In this document: positions 1-6,557 of the stretch, piece by piece
Position numbering within the stretch: position 1 is the stretch's first letter
Layout: each line of letters starts with the position of its first letter
NCBI GenBank assembly: GCA_017398725.1
Contig: JAFQFA010000011.1
Span: 62,001-126,000, forward strand
Source of the DNA: Oscillospiraceae bacterium
GTDB taxonomy: Bacteria > Bacillota > Clostridia > Oscillospirales > Oscillospiraceae
Length of the DNA: 64,000 nucleotides
Direction: 5' to 3'
The notes under the pieces: model-generated
The model's database searches: none
What the model was told of the DNA's origin: nothing
The model's input: the letters and a program-made list of their open reading frames with translations, nothing else
Position numbers and translations under genes: made by a program

Positions 1-30
1 AAAGGCATATTTCTCTTTCTTGTCGTCCAT
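1..30 (-). CDS. Start of an unidentified leftward gene (first 10 residues)
   Basis: On the minus strand an ATG at 30-28 opens a frame reading MDDKKEKYAF to the window edge. A GGAGG ribosome binding site lies at about 36-40, six bases upstream. Too little is visible to name it. It runs in the same direction as the two small genes at 325-880 and is probably part of the same element. Confidence 0.45.
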   Translation of the reverse strand, partial: MDDKKEKYAF

Positions 31-324
31 ATTTACCTCCATTTCTTTGTGCATACTACACCGACCACGCTTATGGCGCCAAAGGAGTCACCGGGAAAAC
101 CCTTGTAACACTCCCACAAAAGCGGTCGGCTCTGCCGTCCGATGTCTCTGGAAAGGGTCGGGATAGACCCCTTACTTTAACCTGCTTCTTTTCATCTTTC
201 GCAAAATCACTGAAACCTCAAAATATTTGTGCATATTATCCTCTGCAAAACCAACCCGCTAAGGTGGGGATGTGTTGCATCTCCACCACCGCAGAACAAA
301 TCGGACACGGGCTCGACACGGGCT
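31..324. other. Intergenic region of the mobile element, no gene found
   Basis: No convincing reading frame is present. The stretch contains a short hairpin GGGTC...GACCC around 146-163 and a near repeat of TTTGTGCATA (about 44-53 and 228-237). It may carry a leader or regulatory RNA for the leftward gene at 1-30, but no recognisable family was identified. Confidence 0.3.
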
Positions 325-675
325 TCACAGGGGCAATTCTTCTGCGGTATCAGTGGCGCGATATACCTCTGGGTTATCCAGCGATAGCAGAGTGTACACA
401 TTGTTCTTGCCCCAGCAACCATCTACACGACGGCGGCTTTTTGAGATCAGCTGCCGCTGCTCCAGGATCTTCAGATGTTCCTGAATGGTAGAAATACTCA
501 ACCCTGTCTTTCTACTGATGGTATCCAGGCTGGGCCAACAGCTGCCCTTGTTACCGGCACAACTGAGCAGGTATGCGTACAGCAGAAAAGTAGGCGCTTT
601 GAGATTCAGATCGAACACCAGGTTGTACATCCGAAAGTAATTCTCAGTAGGGACGCTGTATTTGTACTTACTCAT
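325..675 (-). CDS. Helix-turn-helix protein of a conjugative element
   Basis: This 116-residue protein contains a winged-helix type DNA-binding region: residues ~45-80 read CWPSLDTISRKTGLSISTIQ followed by EHLKILEQRQLI, the layout of replication-initiator and MarR/GntR-like domains that recognise DNA through the second helix. Small proteins of this type sit beside excisionase in many Firmicutes integrative elements and are thought to control element genes or replication. Its start overlaps the end of the excisionase-like gene by 8 bases, so the two are translationally coupled and transcribed leftward. The exact target is unknown. Confidence 0.7.
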   Translation of the reverse strand: MSKYKYSVPTENYFRMYNLVFDLNLKAPTFLLYAYLLSCAGNKGSCWPSLDTISRKTGLSISTIQEHLKILEQRQLISKSRRRVDGCWGKNNVYTLLSLDNPEVYRATDTAEELPL

Positions 676-880
676 CCATGCCCTCCGTGTTGTTATCGAT
701 CCATTTTATGAACTTGTCCTTGGGAACAAGAATTCTGTTCCCTAACTTCATGTGCGGGAATCCAGCGGAGCGAACCAAATCATACGCTCCTGCTCTGGAG
801 ATCCCAAGCACCTCTGCCACCTCCGGTGCTGACAGCATCAGGGGCAGATCGCCATAACTTCTGTATTTGCTTTCTCGCAT
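668..880 (-). CDS. Excisionase / MerR-like helix-turn-helix protein
   Basis: This is a 70-residue protein. The ATG at 880 is chosen because GGAGG lies at 887-891; a longer upstream frame has no such site. Residues ~15-65 (LSAPEVAEVLGISRAGAYDL...GNRILVPKDKFIKWI) match the excisionase-family winged helix: a helix-turn-helix followed by a wing with the R-I-L-V-P-K-D strand. Such proteins bend DNA at attachment sites and direct the integrase towards excision, or act as element regulators. It overlaps the next leftward gene. The partner integrase is not in the window. Confidence 0.75.
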   Translation of the reverse strand: MRESKYRSYGDLPLMLSAPEVAEVLGISRAGAYDLVRSAGFPHMKLGNRILVPKDKFIKWIDNNTEGMDE

Positions 881-968
881 TTTGATTCCTCCGTTCCTTT
901 TCTTCTGACATAATTGTATACGAAAACTAATTTTCCTTGGGTAGAATTCTGTCGAAGGGGACAAAAAA

Positions 969-1041
969 ACCGGGCACAAAGGCATAACACATAGCCGGCA
1001 GATATCTGTCGGTTTTTATGTATCATACTTTTGTGCCCGGT
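969..1041. repeat. Nested inverted repeat upstream of the excisionase-like gene
   Basis: ACCGGGCACAAA (969-980) is exactly inverted at 1030-1041. Between them lies a second near-perfect palindrome, CCGGCAGATATCTGTCGG (about 995-1012). The cruciform-like arrangement sits in the promoter region of the leftward operon and next to a rightward gene. It could be an operator, a terminator between divergent units or an origin/transfer site. No known family was recognised. Confidence 0.5.
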
Positions 1042-1226
1042 GTACTATTGGCGTCTTACGAGCTGGTGTAGCATACGCACCGCTACCCGAGGCATTAGTT
1101 GTGCTTTTATTATAACGAACAGATGTTCGCGTGTCAATAGCTGTCAAAAATTTTTTTGGAAAATACTACTTGCAATTTGCCGGAAGCCAAGGTAACATAC
1201 GACAAACTTTTTTGGAGGTGCTATCT

Positions 1227-1526
1227 TTGGAGAAATATATAATTGCCTTGAAGGACTACTGCAAACGAAATCCGCCTAATCACGGAGACGCTCAGTCGGT
1301 GATGAATCTGCTTTACTGGACATACACCGAGTACAACCCAATCGACGACCAAAAGATAAAGGACTGTTTCGCCAGACTGCGAAACCACTTTCCGGAACTG
1401 GATCTAACGCAGTTCGACCCTATCTTTTTCACCGTCAGCGACCTTTGTGCGGAACACGAACGCCTTGCTTTTATGGAAGGACTCCGCCTGGGCGTGACGC
1501 TGATGCAGGAACTGACAGAGAAATAG
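1227..1526 (+). CDS. Small conserved hypothetical protein (DUF6809-like)
   Basis: This 99-residue protein begins at a TTG (1227) with GGAGG at about 1214-1218. A longer frame back to 1131 has no ribosome binding site, so it is not used. It is alpha-helical and rich in Tyr, Asp and Glu, with the patch NLLYWTYTEYNPIDDQKIKD and a C-terminal EHERLAFMEGLRLGVTLMQE helix. Proteins with this pattern, which I recall as DUF6809, are frequent in Clostridia mobile elements and have no known function. It is followed directly by a strong terminator. Confidence 0.6.
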   Translation: MEKYIIALKDYCKRNPPNHGDAQSVMNLLYWTYTEYNPIDDQKIKDCFARLRNHFPELDLTQFDPIFFTVSDLCAEHERLAFMEGLRLGVTLMQELTEK

Positions 1527-1530
1527 AAAG

Positions 1531-1565
1531 ACAGCACCATCCCACCCGGATGGTGCTGTTCTGCG
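1531..1565 (+). terminator. Intrinsic terminator after the DUF6809-like gene
   Basis: A perfect 12-bp stem, ACAGCACCATCC (1531-1542) with GGATGGTGCTGT (1548-1559), has a 5-base loop. The T run after it is short. Confidence 0.7.
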
Positions 1566-1750
1566 AAAACCCTATTCTTTGTTTATTGCATATCATTTTT
1601 TGACCCGACATAAGCGAATTGACGATCTCTCTGGAAAGGGATTTCAATTGTTTACTTGTATTGTTAGCTGCCGTCTCCCGGCATCATATCCTACCGGCAA
1701 ACGACAATAGGAAAGCGTGTGATCTTGCGGTATCGTTTCATTTGGCCTGA

Positions 1751-3535
1751 TTAAATTAGGGAAATAATACCGGTAGAAAGGACATCGTTTTTAATGGTAT
1801 TTTTATCATTATCTTTATATAGAGCGATAAAAACATCGTAATTATCCTTTATGGAACAAAGCGCTTCTTCGAAAGATAATAACTTTTTATCGGAGATGCA
1901 TGTAACGATTTCAGATATGTATGTTGACAAGTAATCATTGAGATGTTCTATGTATACAATCAAAGAAGTTTGTTCTTGTAGAGCGGCGTGCGCGATTTCA
2001 TTTCTAATTCGGTAGAGTCGCTGAATTTGCCAGTTGACACGATTATAGTGATTCTCAATTTTTTGAAAAGCAAAATCTACATCTGTGATGAGCCGATAAA
2101 CTTCACCACATCGGTGTTTAAGGAGAGAATTGTCGCTACATTTGTTAAGTAACTGCGCGTACAAGGTGGCATTTTGGAAAATAGCAATAGTTTCTTTTAC
2201 CATCTTCTGTTTTGTAAGTTGTTCTGTGTCTATGGAAACCGTACCGAAATTTAGTGATATACCGCAACGTTTACAATCTTCAACAAAGTTTCTCACTATA
2301 CGATAAACATACCTAATGCAGATAGCTGCGGGAACAGTTTCTTTTACATTGGATATGATATTTGAATACATATTAGTGCGTGATAACGATTCTAGCGCGA
2401 CCCAAAGGTTCATATATTTTTCTTCTTGGAATAATGATGATCTGCTGATGTTGGTATAACTGAATGCTCCTTGAAGTTTATCGCGTATAGCACTTTTATC
2501 TGTATCTGCAAAGATCTTGCGAGTGCTCTCGAAAACTCTTCCGGAACTATCCAAGTAGTTGTATGTACTATACAATGACTCTGCTGTAAATGAACGATGA
2601 TAAGAACTTACGTTGTTGATCGCAACAATTACAACCGACTTCAAATCCCAAGCATCTACAAGATTGTAGAAACTTGCAAGGTTTAAAACAGTAGCTAATT
2701 TTGAAATAGCAGTGTGGGCTGCGGAATAAATATCCTTTGCATTAACAGACACCCGGAAGTATCTTTTTTCTGCCTTGATAAGCGCGCCAATATCGCTGAT
2801 ATTAGTGTATTCAGCAACGATCTCTGCGTGTGTTTTTAAATCCAAACCTAGACGCCCCAGTGTATCTAAGGCTTGGACTTGCTGAGCACCAGACAACTGT
2901 GCAAAAGGAACATTGATCAGGATATCATGTGCGAACAAACTAGTGTTAAGAAGTTCGTTTTTAAAGTCAACCCACTGTGAAGCAAAGGGTTTGTTTTGCT
3001 TAAAGAATCTCAACATATCAAAGAGTGCAGAAGGAGACCAACCATCATGCACGGCTTGACTAGCTACTATATTGGCATAAAACTCGATATCACTGATATT
3101 AGAGTTAAGTATACTTGCTTCGAGTTCGGAAAGAACCGCTTCGAGATAGGTAGGACCCAGAATACCAACGGCATATTTTAGATGATAGATAAGACGATTC
3201 TTTTCTGCAGGTGAGGCAGGACGTTTTCCTAGTGCGTTCTGAAGCCGATTTAAAAGAGGCTTGTTGTTTTTTGATAGTACCCTATCTTGCTTGAGAATAT
3301 AGAGAGTCTCGAGCCTGCATGCTTCAATATTGTCATCTGTAGTGAACAAACCCTGTTGTGTTTTTTCAATAACAGAAATTAATTCTTTGAGTGCACTCAA
3401 TGAGGTGAGAACTCTGTATTGATATACATCGAGGGTTTGCGTATGGACAAGTTCTTGCCATACTTGATAGAAAGGGATGACCTTTGTATCAACTTGCTTT
3501 GTGATTAGTTTTCTGTCATTATGTCCGCTTAACAT
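1751..3535 (-). CDS. HEPN-domain (ApeA-like) protein, probable defence RNase
   Basis: This 594-residue protein starts at the ATG at 3535, which has GGGAG seven bases upstream; an in-frame TTG at 3556 lacks one. The C-terminal third carries the HEPN signature: LWVALESLSR (around residue 380) followed, about 130 residues later, by RNEIAH at ~511-516, which is the R-N-x3-H form of the catalytic Rx4-6H motif. The N-terminal ~350 residues are helical and unassigned, as expected for a sensor. HEPN proteins of this build are toxin or abortive-infection RNases. The gene is AT-rich compared with the chromosome and is divergent from a GHKL-nuclease gene 283 bases away, so I infer an anti-phage or element-maintenance role. 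Confidence 0.7.
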   Translation of the reverse strand: MLSGHNDRKLITKQVDTKVIPFYQVWQELVHTQTLDVYQYRVLTSLSALKELISVIEKTQQGLFTTDDNIEACRLETLYILKQDRVLSKNNKPLLNRLQNALGKRPASPAEKNRLIYHLKYAVGILGPTYLEAVLSELEASILNSNISDIEFYANIVASQAVHDGWSPSALFDMLRFFKQNKPFASQWVDFKNELLNTSLFAHDILINVPFAQLSGAQQVQALDTLGRLGLDLKTHAEIVAEYTNISDIGALIKAEKRYFRVSVNAKDIYSAAHTAISKLATVLNLASFYNLVDAWDLKSVVIVAINNVSSYHRSFTAESLYSTYNYLDSSGRVFESTRKIFADTDKSAIRDKLQGAFSYTNISRSSLFQEEKYMNLWVALESLSRTNMYSNIISNVKETVPAAICIRYVYRIVRNFVEDCKRCGISLNFGTVSIDTEQLTKQKMVKETIAIFQNATLYAQLLNKCSDNSLLKHRCGEVYRLITDVDFAFQKIENHYNRVNWQIQRLYRIRNEIAHAALQEQTSLIVYIEHLNDYLSTYISEIVTCISDKKLLSFEEALCSIKDNYDVFIALYKDNDKNTIKNDVLSTGIISLI

Positions 3536-3612
3536 TGAAACACTCCCTATTGACAAACGGTGAAATGTAAGGTATACTTTTAGCAGTAGAGAATACCCTT
3601 TATATTGATATC

Positions 3613-3680
3613 AAGAGGTGCTTTCCTTTAGTTGTGAGACTTTAGTCCCGACGAAAAGGACTGCCCTCTTTTATTATTTT
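3613..3680 (+). ncRNA. Possible structured RNA or attenuator between the divergent defence genes
   Basis: On the plus strand AAGAGG (3613-3618) can pair with CCTCTT (3665-3670), with an inner TCCTTT / AAAGGA pairing and the small palindrome GACTTTAGTC at the tip. A T-rich tail TTATTATTTT follows. The arrangement resembles an intrinsic terminator or a small structured RNA. It lies between the HEPN start and the promoter of the nuclease gene. No RNA family was recognised. Confidence 0.35.
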
Positions 3681-3749
3681 ACACCATATGTCGAAAAAAG
3701 CAACATGCAAACATCGTTAATGGAAAGTTTCATGATCTGTGATTATTCC

Positions 3750-3777
3750 TTGATTGTTTGCTAATATATGCTATACT
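3750..3777 (+). promoter_or_regulatory. Sigma-A-type promoter for the GHKL-Shedu gene
   Basis: TTGATT (3750-3755) and TATACT (3772-3777) are separated by 16 bases. AAAGGAGG follows at 3804-3811, upstream of the ATG at 3819. Confidence 0.6.
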
Positions 3778-3818
3778 TTTAATATATAAGGCGCATTTAG
3801 GGAAAAGGAGGCATACAT

Positions 3819-5834
3819 ATGATTCTTAAACTTAGTGTTAATAATCAGAGCGTGGAAAGTTCGGGTATTACTAAGGATTACAAAGACGCATTATGTGAAT
3901 ATGTCTGGAATAGCTTTGAAGCAAATGCAACTACGGTTACTGTCAACTGTGTCCCGAATTCATTAAGCGGAAGTGCAGAAATTATTATTGCTGACAACGG
4001 AGATGGAATCCCTTATGATTCCCTTAGCCGGACTTTTGGCGCGTTTCTAGATTCACAAAAGAATAGCAGATCCCTTCAAATTAAAACTAAGGCGAACAAA
4101 GGAAAAGGACGTTTTTCCTGTTTTTCTTTCGCAGCATTGGCAGAATGGGAAACGATAGTAGAAACGGCAACAGGGAATGTTATTTATACAATTAGCTTGG
4201 AAAATGCCGATAAAAATCAATGTAATGTATCTGATCCGGTTCCAACGGACCTGACAACGGGAACCAAACTCACAATAAGTGGTATTGATGGAATTTGTGA
4301 AGAAGATGTAAGCTTTGCTCAGTTGGAAGATACTATGCTCAAAACCTTTGCATGGTATCTTTATCTCAACAAAGACAAAAATATCAGACTTGCAATTAAC
4401 GGCATTGATTTAGACTACCAGAAGTATATCAACACCGATGCAAGTGTCGATAAGGAAATCTTAATATCAAAAATTCCCTTCAAAGTAGCATTGATTGTCT
4501 GGAATGAGAAAATTAAAGAGAATTTCTCCGTATATTTTCTTGACCAGGAGGGTGTTGTTAGATCAAAGGATACCACTACTTTTAACCGAAACACTGTAAA
4601 TTTCAATCACAGTGTGTTTGTTACTTCGCCATTCTTTCTGGGGCGAGATGGAATAACATTGAAAGGCAAAAGAGTAGAGATTGACGGGCAGACCGAACTG
4701 AAGGAGTATGATGAGGATAAGAAAGTTCTCAAAGAACTGAGCAAGGAAATACAGGAGGTTATTGAAGCAGGGCTGCATAAGCACATGGCAGCACAAGTGG
4801 ACAAGGCCATTGCGCGTATGGAAGCACGTGAATCTTTTCCGGTTTTTGCGGACGATTTTTACGGACAAATGCGCAAGAAAGATCTGGTACAGGTTACCAA
4901 AGAAATATATCGTATCCAACCCAAGATTTTTCATCAATTAAAACCCATTCAAGAGAAATCCTTGCTGGGTTTCCTTAACTTGCTGCTTAGTTCTGAGGAA
5001 AGAGAAAATGTCCTTTCGATTATTGATGAGATTGTACAGCTGTCACCAAAGCAGCGTGAAGATTTTGCATCAGTTTTGAAGCGGACACATTTGGAAAACA
5101 TTATTGCAACAATTAAGTTTATAGAGGATCGTTACAGAGTTATCGAGGTTCTTAAAGCAATAGTTTTTGATTATGCTGGATGTGCTAACGAGCGGGATCA
5201 TATTCAGAAAATTGTAGAACAACATTACTGGCTTTTTGGCGAACAATACCACTTGGTTACAGCGGATAAGAGAATGCAAAAGGCTCTTGAAGAATATCTG
5301 TATCTGCTTTACGGCGATAAAACGCCTGATGCGGTACTAACACCCGATGAGGAAGAACTTCGCCGGATGGACATTTTTGCCTGCGGTGCAAGAAATACTG
5401 AAGATCCATCCGGTAACGCGGTTCAGGAGAATTTGGTTGTTGAGCTGAAGGCACCAAAGGTTATGCTTACAAAAACAGTGCTGCGCCAGATTGAGGATTA
5501 CATGGATTATGTTCGCAAACAACCATCGTTTAATAGCCAATACCGAAAGTGGAAGTTTGTTGCAGTATGTACTTCCGTAGACGATGATGTGAAGGCACGC
5601 TATGAGTCACAAAAAGCAAAAGGAAAGAAAGGCTTAGTAACAGACATCGACAATTATGAAATATATGCTTTGACGTGGGATGATGTGTTCCAAAGCTTTA
5701 ACTTACGGCATGCATTCCTTTTAGATAAGCTAAAAACAGACAAGGATGCAATTGCCAGTGAGATTGAAAGCAGTGTCAATGGCGAAAAAAGCAGGGAAGC
5801 AGCAGATGGACTAACCGCTTTAGTGACGGGTTAG
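3819..5834 (+). CDS. GHKL ATPase fused to a Shedu-type (DUF4263) nuclease domain
   Basis: This is a 671-residue two-part protein. Residues 1-~200 form a GHKL (Hsp90/histidine-kinase/MutL) ATP-binding fold: N-box E27-x3-N31-x2-EA, G1 box ADNGDGI (58-64) and G2 box NKGKGRFS (93-100). The C-terminal ~200 residues match the Shedu nuclease core: QHYWLFG at ~468-474, RRMDIFACG at ~515-523, VVELKAP at ~540-546 and RQIEDYMDYV at ~555-564. D, E-x-K and Q are in the places expected of a PD-(D/E)xK active site. A helical linker separates the parts. By analogy with Shedu and MORC/MutL-type ATPases it may sense DNA or a phage signal by ATP-driven clamping and then cut. It has its own promoter and diverges from the HEPN gene. 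Confidence 0.8.
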   Translation: MILKLSVNNQSVESSGITKDYKDALCEYVWNSFEANATTVTVNCVPNSLSGSAEIIIADNGDGIPYDSLSRTFGAFLDSQKNSRSLQIKTKANKGKGRFSCFSFAALAEWETIVETATGNVIYTISLENADKNQCNVSDPVPTDLTTGTKLTISGIDGICEEDVSFAQLEDTMLKTFAWYLYLNKDKNIRLAINGIDLDYQKYINTDASVDKEILISKIPFKVALIVWNEKIKENFSVYFLDQEGVVRSKDTTTFNRNTVNFNHSVFVTSPFFLGRDGITLKGKRVEIDGQTELKEYDEDKKVLKELSKEIQEVIEAGLHKHMAAQVDKAIARMEARESFPVFADDFYGQMRKKDLVQVTKEIYRIQPKIFHQLKPIQEKSLLGFLNLLLSSEERENVLSIIDEIVQLSPKQREDFASVLKRTHLENIIATIKFIEDRYRVIEVLKAIVFDYAGCANERDHIQKIVEQHYWLFGEQYHLVTADKRMQKALEEYLYLLYGDKTPDAVLTPDEEELRRMDIFACGARNTEDPSGNAVQENLVVELKAPKVMLTKTVLRQIEDYMDYVRKQPSFNSQYRKWKFVAVCTSVDDDVKARYESQKAKGKKGLVTDIDNYEIYALTWDDVFQSFNLRHAFLLDKLKTDKDAIASEIESSVNGEKSREAADGLTALVTG

Positions 5835-5915
5835 TATACCGAATGCTGATTACGATCAGGTGGTAGGAGGAGAGCAAACCTGATCCAATAACGCAAAGGG
5901 GAACTAACAAAAAAC

Positions 5916-6009
5916 TGACCCATGTTTTGACCCATACGGGGATATCAGACAGTGGACAAGGTAGCGCTAAATGGACTTTTGACCTTCGGGATTGCATGAA
6001 AAGTGGACA
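5916..6009. repeat. Short direct repeats near the element end, possible integrase arm sites
   Basis: TGACCCAT occurs at 5916-5923 and again at 5928-5935, one helical turn later. AGTGGACA occurs at 5951-5958 and 6002-6009. They lie within 200 bases of the tRNA fragment that is the probable attachment core. Arm-site function is an inference from position only. The rest of 5835-6050 holds no gene. Confidence 0.4.
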
Positions 6010-6060
6010 CAAAAGTGCCAGAAAGCACCAGATAGCAAGGGGTTCTCGCCTTGACGGCAG

Positions 6061-6105
6061 CTCATAACCCGGAGGTCGTAGGTTCGAGTCCTGCCTCCGC
6101 AACCA
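6061..6105 (+). repeat. tRNA-Met 3'-end fragment, probable attachment site
   Basis: The 45 bases run from the anticodon loop (CTCATAACCC, anticodon CAT) through the variable loop, the T arm (GGTTCGAGTCC) and the 3' acceptor strand to an encoded CCA. The bases upstream do not form the matching anticodon stem, D arm or acceptor strand, so this is not a functional tRNA. It is the duplicated 3' part left by site-specific integration. A perfect terminator hairpin follows immediately. The intact tRNA-Met should lie at the other end of the element, outside the window. Confidence 0.8.
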
Positions 6106-6142
6106 AAAAGAAACCCCATCCATCCGGATGGGGTTTCTTTTT
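6105..6142 (+). terminator. Terminator hairpin directly after the tRNA-Met fragment
   Basis: A 17-bp perfect stem (6105-6121 with 6126-6142) has an ATCC loop and flanking A and T runs. It resembles the native terminator of a tRNA gene. Confidence 0.8.
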
Positions 6143-6146
6143 GGTT

Positions 6147-6310
6147 ATGGCAGCATGCTTCGCAGCTGCCATCCGGGTTATGAGTCCGACGAGCGCCGCT
6201 CGTTGGGTCAAAGTGCCTGCACGCTGCCGGTGGCAGATGCAGTGCAGGCACTTTGAGTGCCGCGGTCGAAAAAATCGAGGAAAAGCGTAAGCCCGATGAT
6301 TTTTTCGGGC
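6147..6310. repeat. Hairpin array between two tRNA-Met 3'-end copies
   Basis: Consecutive palindromes are present: ATGGCAGC/GCTGCCAT (6147-6172), ACGAGC/GCTCGT (6189-6203), a 15-bp perfect stem TCAAAGTGCCTGCAC / GTGCAGGCACTTTGA (6208-6222 with 6242-6256, with an inner CTGCC-GGT-GGCAG), and GCCCGA...TCGGGC (about 6291-6310). Bases 6171-6194 are the reverse complement of a tRNA-Met D-arm/anticodon-arm segment. There is no credible gene here. Confidence 0.6.
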
Positions 6311-6369
6311 ACCGCAAACGGGACCGCACTAATTGGGTGCAGATCCAAAGGTCAGGCACAAAACCAACA

Positions 6370-6390
6370 CGAGTCCAGCCTCCGCAACCA
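6370..6390 (+). repeat. Second, degenerate tRNA-Met 3'-end copy
   Basis: These 21 bases match the end of the first fragment (6085-6105) at 20 positions, and both are followed by AAAAAGAAA and a terminator hairpin. Upstream of 6370 the similarity is lost. This looks like an older attachment scar left by another insertion. Confidence 0.7.
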
Positions 6391-6432
6391 AAAAGAAAAC
6401 ACCACCCGACCGGGTGGTGTTTTTCTTTTTTT
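6390..6432 (+). terminator. Terminator after the second tRNA-Met fragment
   Basis: CACCACCCG (6400-6408) pairs with CGGGTGGTG (6411-6419). The A-rich left flank pairs with the long T-rich right flank, and the T tract continues to about 6432. Confidence 0.75.
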
Positions 6433-6492
6433 ATTTGCTTGGCCGGCCGTATGACGATGTGATTTCGGTGTTGCGAAGCAACATTTTTGTTA

Positions 6493-6521
6493 ATGACACA
6501 ACGATGGGTTTGTGTTATACT
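6493..6521 (+). promoter_or_regulatory. Promoter of the TPR/RCC1-like gene
   Basis: ATGACA (6493-6498) and TATACT (6516-6521) are separated by 17 bases and lie 36 bases upstream of the start codon at 6558. Confidence 0.5.
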
Positions 6522-6557
6522 GAAAAGAGAAGTTTTGAAATAAAAACAGGAGGAACG

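Larger units (their letters stand above)
1..6105. mobile_element. Right-hand portion of an integrative element inserted at tRNA-Met
   Basis: The stretch combines a leftward excisionase-like gene and helix-turn-helix gene, AT-rich cargo (roughly 1600-5830, visibly richer in A/T than the DNA after 6558) and, at its right edge, a fragment of a tRNA-Met gene running from the anticodon loop through the encoded CCA. Tyrosine-recombinase elements typically use exactly this tRNA segment as attachment core. Short direct repeats just inside the edge (TGACCCAT at 5916-5923 and 5928-5935; AGTGGACA at 5951-5958 and 6002-6009) could be arm sites. No integrase or conjugation gene is visible; they would lie to the left of the window. 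That this is one continuous element is inferred. Confidence 0.6.

Noticed and set aside
1131..1226. Upstream GTG start for the DUF6809-like protein
   Set aside because: No ribosome binding site at 1131, while GGAGG is well placed before the TTG at 1227.
141..1640. TCTCTGGAAAGGG present at both ~143 and ~1629, considered as element end repeats
   Set aside because: A 13-base match is expected by chance several times in 64 kb, and the flanks do not align.
6061..6105. Functional tRNA-Met
   Set aside because: The 5' half (acceptor strand, D arm and 5' anticodon stem) is missing upstream, so only the 3' fragment is present.
6333..6557. N-terminal extension of the TPR/RCC1-like protein
   Set aside because: It would translate a tRNA fragment and a terminator; the promoter and AGGAGG site lie downstream of it.
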